From contig QHVM01000022.1 of the NCBI GenBank assembly GCA_003223555.1, forward strand, positions 1-41,592: 41,592 bases of DNA. Reading direction: 5' to 3'. Shown piece by piece: positions 30,217 to 37,534 of the stretch. Within the stretch, counting starts at the first letter, position 1. Each line of letters opens with the position of its first letter. A program made the position numbers and the translations under genes. The stretch comes from Acidobacteriota bacterium (GTDB taxonomy: Bacteria > Acidobacteriota > Vicinamibacteria > Fen-336). The notes beneath the pieces are model-generated. The model saw only the letters and a program-made list of their open reading frames with translations, had not been told where the DNA came from and did not search any database.

Positions 30217-30657
30217 TCAGGGCTCCGGCCGCGGGTCGACGCCTACGCCGAGGCGGTACACCATCTCGCCGCCCAGCCAGCCCGAGACGGCCAGCAGCGC
30301 GATGCCGACGGCCGAGAAGAAGACCGGCACCTTGTCGTACGGGTCCGTGCGCAGCCGGAGCAGGAAGTCCATGACGAAGACGCCGATGACGGCCAGGTTC
30401 AGCAGCAGGTGCCAGGTGGCGACGCGGCGGGCGCGTCCGGCGAGGCTCAGGTAGTCCAGGAGCCCGGGCACCGCGGCCAGCAGCGCTGTCACGATGCCGG
30501 CGGCCAGGTTGCAGCGGGCCACGACCGCCCAGTCGGCGCCCCCCAGCCCGCCCACGAGCAGCAGGTCGCTCACGAAGGAGAAGATCAGGAGCCCGACGGG
30601 GAGGCCGACCAGCATGGCGTGGATGGGATGCCCCTTGATGCTCGCCGGGGTGCGCAT
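30217..30657 (-). CDS. DUF2231 membrane protein
   Basis: A 146-residue four-helix membrane protein. The N-terminus IKGHPIHAMLVGLPVGLLIFSFVSDLL, with its paired histidines (HPIH), is the DUF2231 signature. WHLLLNLAVIGVFVMDFLLR supplies a later helix and another His. DUF2231 proteins may bind heme through these histidines, but function is unproven. ATG 30657 follows GGGAGAG at proper spacing, although the frame is open to 30711. It lies upstream of the squalene operon with a 24-nt gap to hpnC and on the same strand, so read-through is possible. Confidence 0.88.
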   Translation of the reverse strand: MRTPASIKGHPIHAMLVGLPVGLLIFSFVSDLLLVGGLGGADWAVVARCNLAAGIVTALLAAVPGLLDYLSLAGRARRVATWHLLLNLAVIGVFVMDFLLRLRTDPYDKVPVFFSAVGIALLAVSGWLGGEMVYRLGVGVDPRPEP

Positions 30658-30732
30658 CGATCTCTCCCGCTGGCCGTCCGGGCGTCCTTTGGCAACGAAG
30701 GCGCCGTGCAAGAACGACGCCAGGAGACGGAC

Positions 30733-31596
30733 TCAGGCCCAGTATGCTTCCTCCCCACGCTTCTGCCCGGCGCGGTCGAAGGCCACCCGGTCGACCGGGT
30801 CGAGCGGCACCTCCACTACCGATTCCAGCCGGCCGCCGCAGAGGCGGGCGGGCACGGCCACCGCGACCCCGCGGTGGCCGTATTCGCCCTGGAGCTGGAC
30901 GAGCACGCTCGAGAGCGTCGGCCGCGAGCCAGCGAGCGCGCGCAGGAGCCGGGCCGCGCCGGCGGCCAGCGCGACGGGGCCGAGGGTGCGGCCGGCGACG
31001 GCGGCGGCCGCCCGCCGCAGCGCCACGGGAGACAACCGGTCGACGGGCACGCCGCCGGCGCAAGCGCCGTCGCGAGGCACCACGAGCAGGTCGGGCGGCA
31101 GGCCCAGCACCAGGGCGGATACGGCCCGGGGCTCCACCTCCAGCTCCACGGCGAGCCGGCGGCAGAGTGCGGCGGCGTAGGCGACGGGCGCGCTGCCGAT
31201 CACGCGCTCCCGGCTCGCGCCCTTGCGCACCGCCGCTTCGATCACCGTCGCCCCCGACGCGGCGGCGACGAGCAGCAGCCGCGTCCCCACCGCGGCCGCG
31301 AGCGACTCGCCGAGGGCGCTGGCCCGGGACGGCGGCACGTGCGGATCGGCCAGCTCGGGCGGATCGGCCACCACGAGGGCGTCGAACGCTCCCGCCGCGG
31401 ACAGCGTCCCGACGGCCTGGATCTCGACGTCGAACCCCTCGACCGGCCCGGACTGGGCGATGTCGAGCGCCTTGCCTCGCGCCCGCGTCTCGTCCGCCTC
31501 CACGAGCACGACCCGCCGCGCCAGCTCCTGCTCGGCGATCCGGCGGGCGAGCGTGGCGGCGAGGTCCCCCGCCCCCAGGATCGCGATGGAATGCAA
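30733..31596 (-). CDS. Malate/lactate dehydrogenase-like pseudoenzyme
   Basis: A 287-residue protein with the LDH/MDH fold. The Rossmann loop is ILGAGDLAATLARRIAE, followed by KALDIAQSGPVEGFD, a match to the malate dehydrogenase KALDL region. The catalytic residues are gone. The expected DSxR segment reads VAYAAALC. The GGHGD histidine block reads VLGLPPDLLVVP. The mobile-loop arginines are absent from ADPPELADPHVPPS. It should bind a nucleotide at most and probably has another role. It is ~25 residues shorter than typical MDH (~310). ATG 31596 gives the natural N-terminus. The preceding 84 bp hold the promoter region of a divergent small gene. Confidence 0.8.
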   Translation of the reverse strand: MHSIAILGAGDLAATLARRIAEQELARRVVLVEADETRARGKALDIAQSGPVEGFDVEIQAVGTLSAAGAFDALVVADPPELADPHVPPSRASALGESLAAAVGTRLLLVAAASGATVIEAAVRKGASRERVIGSAPVAYAAALCRRLAVELEVEPRAVSALVLGLPPDLLVVPRDGACAGGVPVDRLSPVALRRAAAAVAGRTLGPVALAAGAARLLRALAGSRPTLSSVLVQLQGEYGHRGVAVAVPARLCGGRLESVVEVPLDPVDRVAFDRAGQKRGEEAYWA

Positions 31597-31656
31597 GATG
31601 CGCGGGATTCTAGCACCCGGCCGCCGTCGGCCGCCGGGCGATGCTAGGCTGAAATC

Positions 31657-31682
31657 AAGGAGAGCCTATAAGGAGAGCCTAT
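31657..31682 (+). repeat. 13-bp perfect tandem duplication of a ribosome-binding site
   Basis: AAGGAGAGCCTAT occurs twice head to tail (31657-31669 and 31670-31682). The second copy ends within the start codon of the small membrane protein, so two identical Shine-Dalgarno sites lie 13 nt apart. A TAGGCT hexamer (31645-31650) just upstream may be the -10. Confidence 0.85.
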
Positions 31683-31887
31683 GAAGTGGATGGGGATCTA
31701 CCTGCTCGGGTACGTGATCTTCGTGGCCGGGGTCATCGCCGCCCTGTGGAAGGCCCGCATCCTCGAGAAGCTCGGTACCACCTGGACGATCATCGGTCTG
31801 GTGATCGCGGTCGGCATCGGGATCATGATCGCGGTGACCAGCAGCGGCGAGAAGAAGATCGTGGAGGTCGACGAGAAACGGCCTTGA
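31681..31887 (+). CDS. Small two-helix membrane protein
   Basis: A 68-residue protein. Helix 1 is MGIYLLGYVIFVAGVIAALW, helix 2 is WTIIGLVIAVGIGIMIAVTSS, and the tail is charged (GEKKIVEVDEKRP). Both ends are probably cytoplasmic by the positive-inside rule, with KARILEK in the loop making this uncertain. ATG 31681 has a strong, duplicated GGAG site. The protein is too small to assign to a family. It is followed 110 nt later by the glycine-zipper gene on the same strand. Confidence 0.75.
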   Translation: MKWMGIYLLGYVIFVAGVIAALWKARILEKLGTTWTIIGLVIAVGIGIMIAVTSSGEKKIVEVDEKRP

Positions 31888-31927
31888 TCGTGAGGCAGGC
31901 CTCCGTGGCACACCCATTGCACGACTT

Positions 31928-31983
31928 CCCGGCGAGGGGCGCATCCCCTCACCGGGAGTCTGGGGCGCGCGTCGGACGCGCCC
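31928..31983 (+). other. Twin hairpins in the leader of the glycine-zipper gene
   Basis: Hairpin 1 pairs 31928-31939 with 31945-31956 (11 bp plus one C-A mismatch, loop CGCAT). Hairpin 2 pairs 31963-31969 with 31977-31983 (7 bp, 7-nt loop). The AAGGAGG ribosome site begins two nt after hairpin 2. There is no U-tract, so this is a structured leader or an mRNA-stability element rather than a classical terminator. Confidence 0.6.
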
Positions 31984-31996
31984 GAAGGAGGCCGAC

Positions 31997-32497
31997 ATGG
32001 CGGACATGAAGGACAAGGATCTCGCCGGCAATACCAACCCTGACCCCCTCACCGGCGCTCCGGGATCGCACCCGGTCGGCGTGGGAGTGGGCACGGCCGG
32101 AGGAGCGGCGGCCGGCGCGGCCGTGGGAGCCGTGGGCGGCCCCGTCGGCTCGGCGGTGGGAGCCGTCGTGGGCGGCGTGGCGGGCGGCCTGGCCGGAAAG
32201 GGCGCCGCGGAGGCGGTGAACCCGACGGCCGAAGATGCCTATTGGCGCAGCAACTATGCCACGCGGCCGTACGTCACGCCCGGGAGCACGTACGACACGT
32301 ATCGGCCCGCATACCAGTACGGGTGGGAATCCTACGCCCAGTACGAGGGGCGCCGGTTCGACGAGGTCGAGCCGGAGCTGGCCCGCGACTGGGACGCGAG
32401 CCGGAACCGGCTCAGCTGGGACCGCGCGCGCGAAGCGACTCGGGACGCCTGGGACCGCCTCGACGGCGGCGCTACGGAGGAGGAGGAAGAAGAGTAG
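31997..32497 (+). CDS. Glycine-zipper protein of unknown function
   Basis: A 166-residue protein. Residues ~28-70 are a glycine-zipper membrane-type stretch (GVGTAGGAAAGAAVGAVGG and onward, with G at 3-4-residue spacing). The C-terminal half is soluble and aromatic-rich (YWRSNYATRPYVTPGSTYDTYRPAYQYGWESYAQYEG), resembling stress-induced bacterial proteins of metagenome-type soil genomes. A D/W/R helix and a poly-Glu end follow. There is no signal peptide. AAGGAGG precedes ATG 31997. A desiccation or general-stress role is a guess from composition only. Confidence 0.72.
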   Translation: MADMKDKDLAGNTNPDPLTGAPGSHPVGVGVGTAGGAAAGAAVGAVGGPVGSAVGAVVGGVAGGLAGKGAAEAVNPTAEDAYWRSNYATRPYVTPGSTYDTYRPAYQYGWESYAQYEGRRFDEVEPELARDWDASRNRLSWDRAREATRDAWDRLDGGATEEEEEE

Positions 32498-32522
32498 GCG
32501 CTCCCGCCGACGGACGCTCCTT

Positions 32523-33587
32523 CTACTTCATGGCCGGCGGACAACCCGTGCCGTCGGCGGCGGCGGACGCGCACGCACCGCAGTTCTGGTAGATGACCGC
32601 ATAGCCGACGGCTCCGGCGTTCACCTCGCCCGCCGACGTCACGACGATGAGCACGTCCTGGAACTCGCACGATCCGCCACACGAGCTCCTGCTGGTGCAG
32701 CAGCCCGAGCCGCCCGAGAAGAGCGGCGTGCTCAGCACCGTCGCCGTCGACCCGGCGGCGACGGTGGACGTGAGAGGAGGGTAGACGAAGGGCTTGGCCG
32801 CCGAGCAGTTGCCCGAGACGAGCCGGCTCTCCCCGCGGACCCCGGTGACGGTCACGCTGCTCCGGGCCCGGTTGGTGAGGGTGACGGTCACGATGACGTT
32901 GTCCGTGCAGAGGATGTTGCCGTTGTGCTGCGGGGACGTCACGGCGGCGCTGAGCTCGGAAAGCGTGGCGGGAGGCGGGACGAGGGTCGTCGGAGGCGGC
33001 GCCGGAGAGTTCCCTTTGCCGGCCGCCACCGCCACGCCGATCCCGGCCGCCGCCGCCACGCCAACCAGGATCGGCACCGCCTTGGAGCGTCCCTTCCTGG
33101 CCGGACGCGGAGCCGTGGCCGGCCCCGGCGCAGGCGCCGCCGGCTGGTTGGCGGCGGGCGATGGAGAGACGACCGGAGACGGGCTGGCCGGCGGCCCGTT
33201 CGCCTCTCTGACCTGCTCGAAGAAACTCACGACCTTGGGAGGAAACTCCCGGGGATCCAGCCTGAGCTCGGGCTGGATCTTGAGGGCTTCCAGGAATCTG
33301 GCCTTTGCCGTCTGCTCCTGGCTCAGGCCCAGGTACGCGATGGCCAGATAGGTATAGGCGCGGGTCAGCTCCCTGGGCCGCCGGCCATCGGCCGCGAGCG
33401 CGCGGGCGACGGCGTCGAGCGTGATCACGGCCGCATCGAAGTCTCCGCCCTCGACTTGCTTCACGCCGAGCTCGATCTGCTCCTCCGGTCGCTGGGCGGA
33501 GATGAGCGGCGCCTGGATGACGATGAGTGACAAGGTGACCAGAGCGCTCAGTGTCCGCCGCACGGTCGACAGGCGCGCCTGCCGCAT
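32523..33587 (-). CDS. Exported TPR-like protein partnered with the Ser/Thr kinase
   Basis: A 354-residue protein. A signal peptide (residues 1-31, ending PLISAQ) is followed by a helical TPR-like region (about 33-120: EQIELGVKQVEGGDFDAAVITLDAVARAL, then AYTYLAIAYLGLSQEQTAKARFLEALKIQPELRL). A Pro/Ala-rich linker and a membrane segment (AVPILVGVAAAAGIGVAVAAG) follow. The C-terminal domain (about 210-354) has eight or more Cys (GCCTSRSSCGGSC, NCGACAS), probably disulfide-bonded outside the cytoplasm. ATG 33587 follows a perfect AGGAGGTGATC site that overlaps the kinase stop, so translation is coupled. Function unknown; it is perhaps a partner or target of the kinase. Confidence 0.8.
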   Translation of the reverse strand: MRQARLSTVRRTLSALVTLSLIVIQAPLISAQRPEEQIELGVKQVEGGDFDAAVITLDAVARALAADGRRPRELTRAYTYLAIAYLGLSQEQTAKARFLEALKIQPELRLDPREFPPKVVSFFEQVREANGPPASPSPVVSPSPAANQPAAPAPGPATAPRPARKGRSKAVPILVGVAAAAGIGVAVAAGKGNSPAPPPTTLVPPPATLSELSAAVTSPQHNGNILCTDNVIVTVTLTNRARSSVTVTGVRGESRLVSGNCSAAKPFVYPPLTSTVAAGSTATVLSTPLFSGGSGCCTSRSSCGGSCEFQDVLIVVTSAGEVNAGAVGYAVIYQNCGACASAAADGTGCPPAMK

Positions 33588-33589
33588 GA

Positions 33590-35386
33590 TCACCTCCTGA
33601 AAGCCTCCCAGGCCAGGTCCACCTCCAGCCTCGTGGTCTCCCTGGGGCGGACGGTGACCCTCTTCTGGAAGGGCTTGTAGCCCGGATGCGAGAAGACGAC
33701 GGTATGCACGCCCGCGTCGAGCGGCAGGGGACGGAAGGGAGTCGTGCCGACGGAGACCCCGTCGACCGTGACGTCCGCCCAGGGGTGGACGACGAGCTGA
33801 AGGACGCCGGTCAGGGCGGGCGGAGGTGACGGGCTGGAGACAGCGGCCCGGGCGGGCGGCGGCGGGGGCGGGGCCACTGCGGTCGCCGAGCGGGCCGGCG
33901 AGGCCGAAACCGGCGCTGACGTCCGCGGGACGGCTCCGCTCCCTGCCTGCGGGCGGCCGGCCGGTGCGGTATTCGCGGCCTTCATCGCGCCCGTCGAAGC
34001 GGTGCGATCCGTGAGCGCAGGGAGCGGAGACGGCTCTTCGCTCGTTGGAGGCACGCCATGCACGCCCGCGATTCCGGGCGACAGGCTGGTCGGGACCGCT
34101 CTTGCGGCTGGGGAGCGCTCGGCGCGAGAGACGGCTGATGGCCACAGCCGAATGGCCGCCAGCACGCTCCCGACCGCGACCAGCACGGCGCCGAAGGCGA
34201 GCCATCCTCGAATGGCGACGGTCGGGCGCCCGGCCGCCGCGGGTCGCGCCAGGGCGGGTTCACCGGCCTTGTCGAGGAGGCGCTCGCTGCCTGCGGTCGG
34301 TGGCGGGGGCGGCGATGGTCTGGTTGGAAGATCGAAAGAGGTCGCATCTCCCACGACGGCCTGGCCCCAGGTCGTGGCGGCCGGCGGCGTGCGCAACGTC
34401 TCCTGGAGCGCCTCGACCGGGACGACGGTGGCGGCCAGCGCGGAGGCGGAAGCCGTGGCTCCGGGCTCGGCGGCCGATTGCGCCCGGGCTCGGCGCAGGT
34501 CGCCGGCCAGGTCCTCCGTCGTCGCGTAGCGGTCGGCCGGGTCCTTGGCCAGCGCCTTGCGTAGCACCATGACCAGCGGCGCCGGGATCCCCTCGTCCTC
34601 GCGGGCGTCGAGGGGAGGGGGATCCTGGAGGTGCTTGAGCAGCGTGGCCACCGGCGTGTCGCCGTGAAAGGGCACCCGCCCGGTGAAGATCTCGAAGATG
34701 ACGATCCCCAGGGCATAGATGTCGGTGCGCGGATCGAGCGGCTGGCTCCGGGCCTGCTCCGGGCTCATGTACTCGGGCGTGCCGAGGATGTGCCCGGTGC
34801 CGGTGGCGCCAGCGGTCGCCTCGACGCCGAGCTGCTTGGCGATCCCGAAGTCCATGAGGCGCACACGGCCTCGTCCGTCCCGCATGACGTTGGCGGTCTT
34901 GAGGTCCCGGTGGATGATGCCGACCTCGTGGATGGCGCGCAGGCCCTCGGCGAGCTGGATGGCGACCTCGTAGGCCTCCTCCGGCGAAAGCGCCCCGCTG
35001 CTCTGGACGATCTGCTTCAGGTCGGTCCCCTCGATGAGCTCCATCGAGATGTAGCGCAGGTCGCGGTCCTCTCCGTACTCGTGGATGCCGCAGACGTTGG
35101 GATGGCGCACCCGCCGCGCGAGCTTGATCTCGGAGCGGAAGCGACGGGCCATCTCCGGCGAGCCGGCGATCTCCGGCCGCAGTATCTTCAGCGCGACCGT
35201 CTCCTCGAGCACGCGGTCGTAGGCCTTGTAGACCGTGCCCATGCCGCCGCTGCCGAGACGCTCGCGGACCTCGTAGCGGGCGTCCACCAGCGCCCCGCGC
35301 CGGATGATCGCGGTGAAGGGATGGCCGCAGCTGAAGCAGGCCGCGGCCTGCGCATCGTTCTCTTCCCGGCACGAGGGACAGATCAC
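33590..35386 (-). CDS. Membrane Ser/Thr protein kinase with zinc ribbon and PEGA domain
   Basis: A 598-residue Hanks-type kinase. Residues 3-20 form a CPSC/CFSC zinc ribbon. The kinase domain (~38-300) has the Gly-loop GSGGMG (45-50), ATP-binding Lys67 (VALKIL), catalytic HRDLKTANV with Asp161, DFG 179-181 and the GTPEYMSPE activation-loop end. All key residues are present, so it should be active. A membrane helix near 395-415 separates it from a long Pro/Ala/Ser linker and a C-terminal PEGA domain (~528-590: VTVDGVSVGTTPFRPLPLDAGVHTVVFSHPGY), which would be extracytoplasmic. GTG 35386 follows GAGAGG. It is the first gene of a two-gene operon. Confidence 0.93.
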   Translation of the reverse strand: MICPSCREENDAQAAACFSCGHPFTAIIRRGALVDARYEVRERLGSGGMGTVYKAYDRVLEETVALKILRPEIAGSPEMARRFRSEIKLARRVRHPNVCGIHEYGEDRDLRYISMELIEGTDLKQIVQSSGALSPEEAYEVAIQLAEGLRAIHEVGIIHRDLKTANVMRDGRGRVRLMDFGIAKQLGVEATAGATGTGHILGTPEYMSPEQARSQPLDPRTDIYALGIVIFEIFTGRVPFHGDTPVATLLKHLQDPPPLDAREDEGIPAPLVMVLRKALAKDPADRYATTEDLAGDLRRARAQSAAEPGATASASALAATVVPVEALQETLRTPPAATTWGQAVVGDATSFDLPTRPSPPPPPTAGSERLLDKAGEPALARPAAAGRPTVAIRGWLAFGAVLVAVGSVLAAIRLWPSAVSRAERSPAARAVPTSLSPGIAGVHGVPPTSEEPSPLPALTDRTASTGAMKAANTAPAGRPQAGSGAVPRTSAPVSASPARSATAVAPPPPPPARAAVSSPSPPPALTGVLQLVVHPWADVTVDGVSVGTTPFRPLPLDAGVHTVVFSHPGYKPFQKRVTVRPRETTRLEVDLAWEAFRR

Positions 35387-35433
35387 GGGCCTCTCGCCCC
35401 TAGGGGATCTCTTGCTCTCGCCGAAGCAGTCAA

Positions 35434-35462
35434 AGGATACTCTCCGCTCCCGGCGCCCTCAA
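35434..35462 (-). promoter_or_regulatory. Promoter of the Ser/Thr kinase operon
   Basis: On the minus strand, TTGAGG (35462-35457), a 17-bp spacer and TATCCT (35439-35434). The predicted leader is about 40 nt. The same -10 hexamer and spacing occur in the ilv leader promoter. Confidence 0.6.
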
Positions 35463-35520
35463 GGCGGGGGGGCGAGAACGGGTATCATTGGACGACTCCT
35501 GCTTTCCGCGGAGAGGACCC

Positions 35521-37257
35521 ATGGCCCAGCGACTCCGTAGCCGCGTCACGACCGAGGGCCTGGAGCGGTCGCCCAACCGCTCCATGCTGCGCGCGGTCGG
35601 CTTCCAGGACGAGGACTTCGCCAAGCCCATCGTCGGCCTGGCCAGCGGCCAGAGCAACATCACCCCCTGCAACCTGGGTCTGGGCGCGCTGGCCTCGCGG
35701 GCCGAGGCCGCGCTCAAGGGAGCGGGGACGATGCCGCAGATGTTCGGCACCATCACCGTGAGCGACGCGATCTCGATGGGCACCGAGGGGATGAAGTACT
35801 CGCTGGTGTCGCGGGAGGTGATCGCCGACGCCATCGAGACCGTCGTCAGCGCCGAGAGCATGGACGGCCTGCTCGCGGTGGGGGGCTGCGACAAGAACAT
35901 GCCCGGCGCGCTCATGGCCATGGCCCGGATCGACGTCCCGTCCGTCTTCGTCTACGGGGGGACGATCAAGCCCGGCCATTACGACGGGCAGGACCTCACG
36001 ATCGTCAGCGTCTTCGAGGCCCTCGGCAAGATGAGGGCGGGAAAGATCGGCGAGGACGAGCTCCGTGAGATCGAGCGCCGCGCGTGCCCGGGGGCGGGCT
36101 CCTGCGGGGGCATGTTCACCGCCAACACCATGTCGTCGGCGATCGAGGCGCTGGGGATGAGCCTGCCCCATACGTCCACGATGGCCGCGGAGGATCCCGA
36201 GACGGCGCAGGCCGCCGAGCGCGCCGGCCAGGCGCTGGCGGAGGCGATCGCCCGGGACCTTCGTCCCCGGCGGATCCTGACCCGGCCCGCCTTCGAGAAC
36301 GCGATCGCGGTGGTCATGGCCGTCGGCGGCTCCACCAACGCGGTGCTGCACCTGCTCGCGATCGCCCACTGCGCGGGGGTGAAGCTGACCCTGGACGACT
36401 TCGAGGCGATCCGCGGCCGCGTCCCCGTGCTCTGCGACCTCAAGCCTTCGGGCCGATACGTGACGGTCGACCTGCACCGGGCGGGCGGCATCCCACAGGT
36501 CATGAAGGTGCTGCTCGCGCACGGGGTGCTCCACGGTGACGCCCCGACCATCACCGGCCGCACGGTGGCCGAGAACCTGGCCGGCATACCTGCCGAGCCG
36601 CGGTCGGACCAGGACGTGATCCGTCCCTGGACGCGGCCGCTCTACCCGCACGGCCACCTGGCGATCCTGCGCGGCAACCTCGCCGAGGAGGGCGCGGTGG
36701 CGAAGATCACCGGGCTGAAGACCGCCCGCATCACCGGGCCCGCCCGCGTGTTCGACGCCGAGGACGGCTGCGCGGAGGCGATCCTGGCCGGGCGCATCCG
36801 CAAGGGCGACGTCGTGGTGATCCGCTACGAAGGGCCGAAGGGCGGACCGGGCATGCGCGAGATGCTCTCGCCCACCTCGGCCCTCGTCGGCGTGGGGCTG
36901 GGCGGCGAGGTGGGGCTCATCACCGACGGCCGATTCTCCGGGGCCACCCACGGCCTGGTGGTGTGCCACGTGGCGCCCGAGGCCGCGGTCGGCGGCGCGC
37001 TGGGCCTCGTGCGCGAGGGCGACCCCATCACGATCGACGCCGAGGCGCGGCTGCTCCGCCTGGACGTCCCCGAGGCGGAGCTGCAACGGCGGCGCTCCGA
37101 ATGGCGGCCGCCCCGGCCCCGGTACACGGCCGGCGTCATGGCCAAGTATGCTCGCCTGGTCAGCAGCAGCAGCCTGGGGGCGGTGACGGACCTTCAACCA
37201 AGCTGGGGGGTGCTAGCGGCGCACCCCCCAGACCCCCCGCTCGCTCCGCGGGAGTGA
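35521..37257 (+). CDS. ilvD: Dihydroxy-acid dehydratase
   Basis: A 578-residue Fe-S dehydratase that makes 2-keto-isovalerate and 2-keto-methylvalerate in valine/isoleucine synthesis. The cluster cysteines lie in [25 protein letters not shown] and [18 protein letters not shown], the pattern of the [2Fe-2S] class. [10 protein letters not shown] and the GRFSGATHG region are also present. ATG 35521 is preceded by GGAGAGG. The natural family end is near LGAVTD. Here the frame runs about 20 codons further ([21 protein letters not shown]) through copy 2 of the 75-bp repeat before stopping. It is followed by its own gap and a new promoter, so ilvB-N-C-leuA is separately controlled. Confidence 0.95.
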   Translation: MAQRLRSRVTTEGLERSPNRSMLRAVGFQDEDFAKPIVGLASGQSNITPCNLGLGALASRAEAALKGAGTMPQMFGTITVSDAISMGTEGMKYSLVSREVIADAIETVVSAESMDGLLAVGGCDKNMPGALMAMARIDVPSVFVYGGTIKPGHYDGQDLTIVSVFEALGKMRAGKIGEDELREIERRACPGAGSCGGMFTANTMSSAIEALGMSLPHTSTMAAEDPETAQAAERAGQALAEAIARDLRPRRILTRPAFENAIAVVMAVGGSTNAVLHLLAIAHCAGVKLTLDDFEAIRGRVPVLCDLKPSGRYVTVDLHRAGGIPQVMKVLLAHGVLHGDAPTITGRTVAENLAGIPAEPRSDQDVIRPWTRPLYPHGHLAILRGNLAEEGAVAKITGLKTARITGPARVFDAEDGCAEAILAGRIRKGDVVVIRYEGPKGGPGMREMLSPTSALVGVGLGGEVGLITDGRFSGATHGLVVCHVAPEAAVGGALGLVREGDPITIDAEARLLRLDVPEAELQRRRSEWRPPRPRYTAGVMAKYARLVSSSSLGAVTDLQPSWGVLAAHPPDPPLAPRE

Positions 37258-37275
37258 ATCCCGCTCCGCTCGCAG
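37201..37275 (+). repeat. 75-bp structured dispersed repeat, copy 2
   Basis: It overlaps the last 57 bases of ilvD and continues 18 bases beyond. Hairpin A pairs 37205-37213 with 37221-37229 (9 bp). Hairpin B pairs 37248-37253 with 37259-37264 (6 bp). Relative to copy 1, a C-G pair in A became T-A, and a C-G pair in B became G-C. Its orientation relative to the preceding gene matches that of copy 1 relative to glgC. Confidence 0.85.
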
Positions 37276-37304
37276 CTGTGGTTCCGGGTCCTTGGCTGGA
37301 CGAC

Positions 37305-37333
37305 TTGACACGCGCCCTGGCCTCGGATATCCT
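37305..37333 (+). promoter_or_regulatory. Promoter of the ilvBNC-leuA leader
   Basis: A perfect -35 TTGACA (37305-37310), a 17-bp spacer and TATCCT (37328-37333). The predicted start, near 37340, is only about 7 nt before the leader-peptide ATG. It is among the best sigma-70-type promoters in the window. Confidence 0.85.
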
Positions 37334-37346
37334 ACCGACCGTTCGG

Positions 37347-37460
37347 ATGCTTCACTCGGCTGCGGTGCCGCTCGCCGGTCCCCCCCAGGCCCACGTGTCC
37401 GTGCTGCTGCGGGTCCTGGTCCTGCGGTCCATTAGACCGCCCGGGGGATCTGGGATCTAG
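37347..37460 (+). CDS. Branched-chain amino acid leader peptide (attenuation control of ilvB)
   Basis: A 37-codon frame from ATG 37347 to TAG 37458-37460. Residues 17-29 read VSVLLRVLVLRSI, with nine of thirteen Val, Leu or Ile. Val, Leu and Ile are the end products of this pathway. The rest is Pro/Gly/Ala-rich (MLHSAAVPLAGPPQAH before it, RPPGGSGI after). The analogous enteric leader peptide of ilvB (IvbL) has a Val/Leu run used for attenuation. The start has almost no leader and no clear ribosome site, so it may be read as a near-leaderless message. In-frame GTG codons at 37365 and 37395 are alternatives. The product probably has no function beyond ribosome sensing. Confidence 0.8.
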   Translation: MLHSAAVPLAGPPQAHVSVLLRVLVLRSIRPPGGSGI

Positions 37461-37518
37461 CCGCAACCGAGCAGATCCAAAGGCCCCCGGGAAGGAAGCC
37501 CCGGGGGTTTTTGTTTTT
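37424..37518 (+). promoter_or_regulatory. Transcription attenuator with mutually exclusive hairpins
   Basis: Protector hairpin: 37424-37429 with 37435-37440, 6 bp, loop CATTA. Antiterminator: 37440-37447 pairs with 37484-37491 (8 bp), extended by 37448-37452 with 37472-37476 (5 bp) across a 7-nt bulge. Terminator: 37484-37491 pairs with 37500-37507. The strand 37484-37491 is shared, so terminator and antiterminator exclude each other. A ribosome stalled on the Val/Leu codons (37395-37433) would open the protector and free 37440-37452 to form the antiterminator. A ribosome reaching the TAG would cover that segment and allow termination. There is no T-box sequence. Confidence 0.82.
37484..37518 (+). 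terminator. Intrinsic terminator of the ilv attenuator
   Basis: An 8-bp all-GC stem (37484-37491 with 37500-37507) and an 8-nt loop, followed by TTTTTGTTTTT. It ends 16 nt before the ilvB start. Confidence 0.92.
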
Positions 37519-37534
37519 GGGGGGCGAAAACGCG

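Noticed and set aside
36963-37346. Upstream extension of the leader-peptide frame into ilvD
   Set aside because: This part overlaps ilvD out of frame and is a shadow. Only the 37 codons after the promoter make sense.
37261-37534. T-box riboswitch before ilvB
   Set aside because: No T-box bulge sequence or stem I architecture is present. The peptide-coding leader with alternative stems explains control better.
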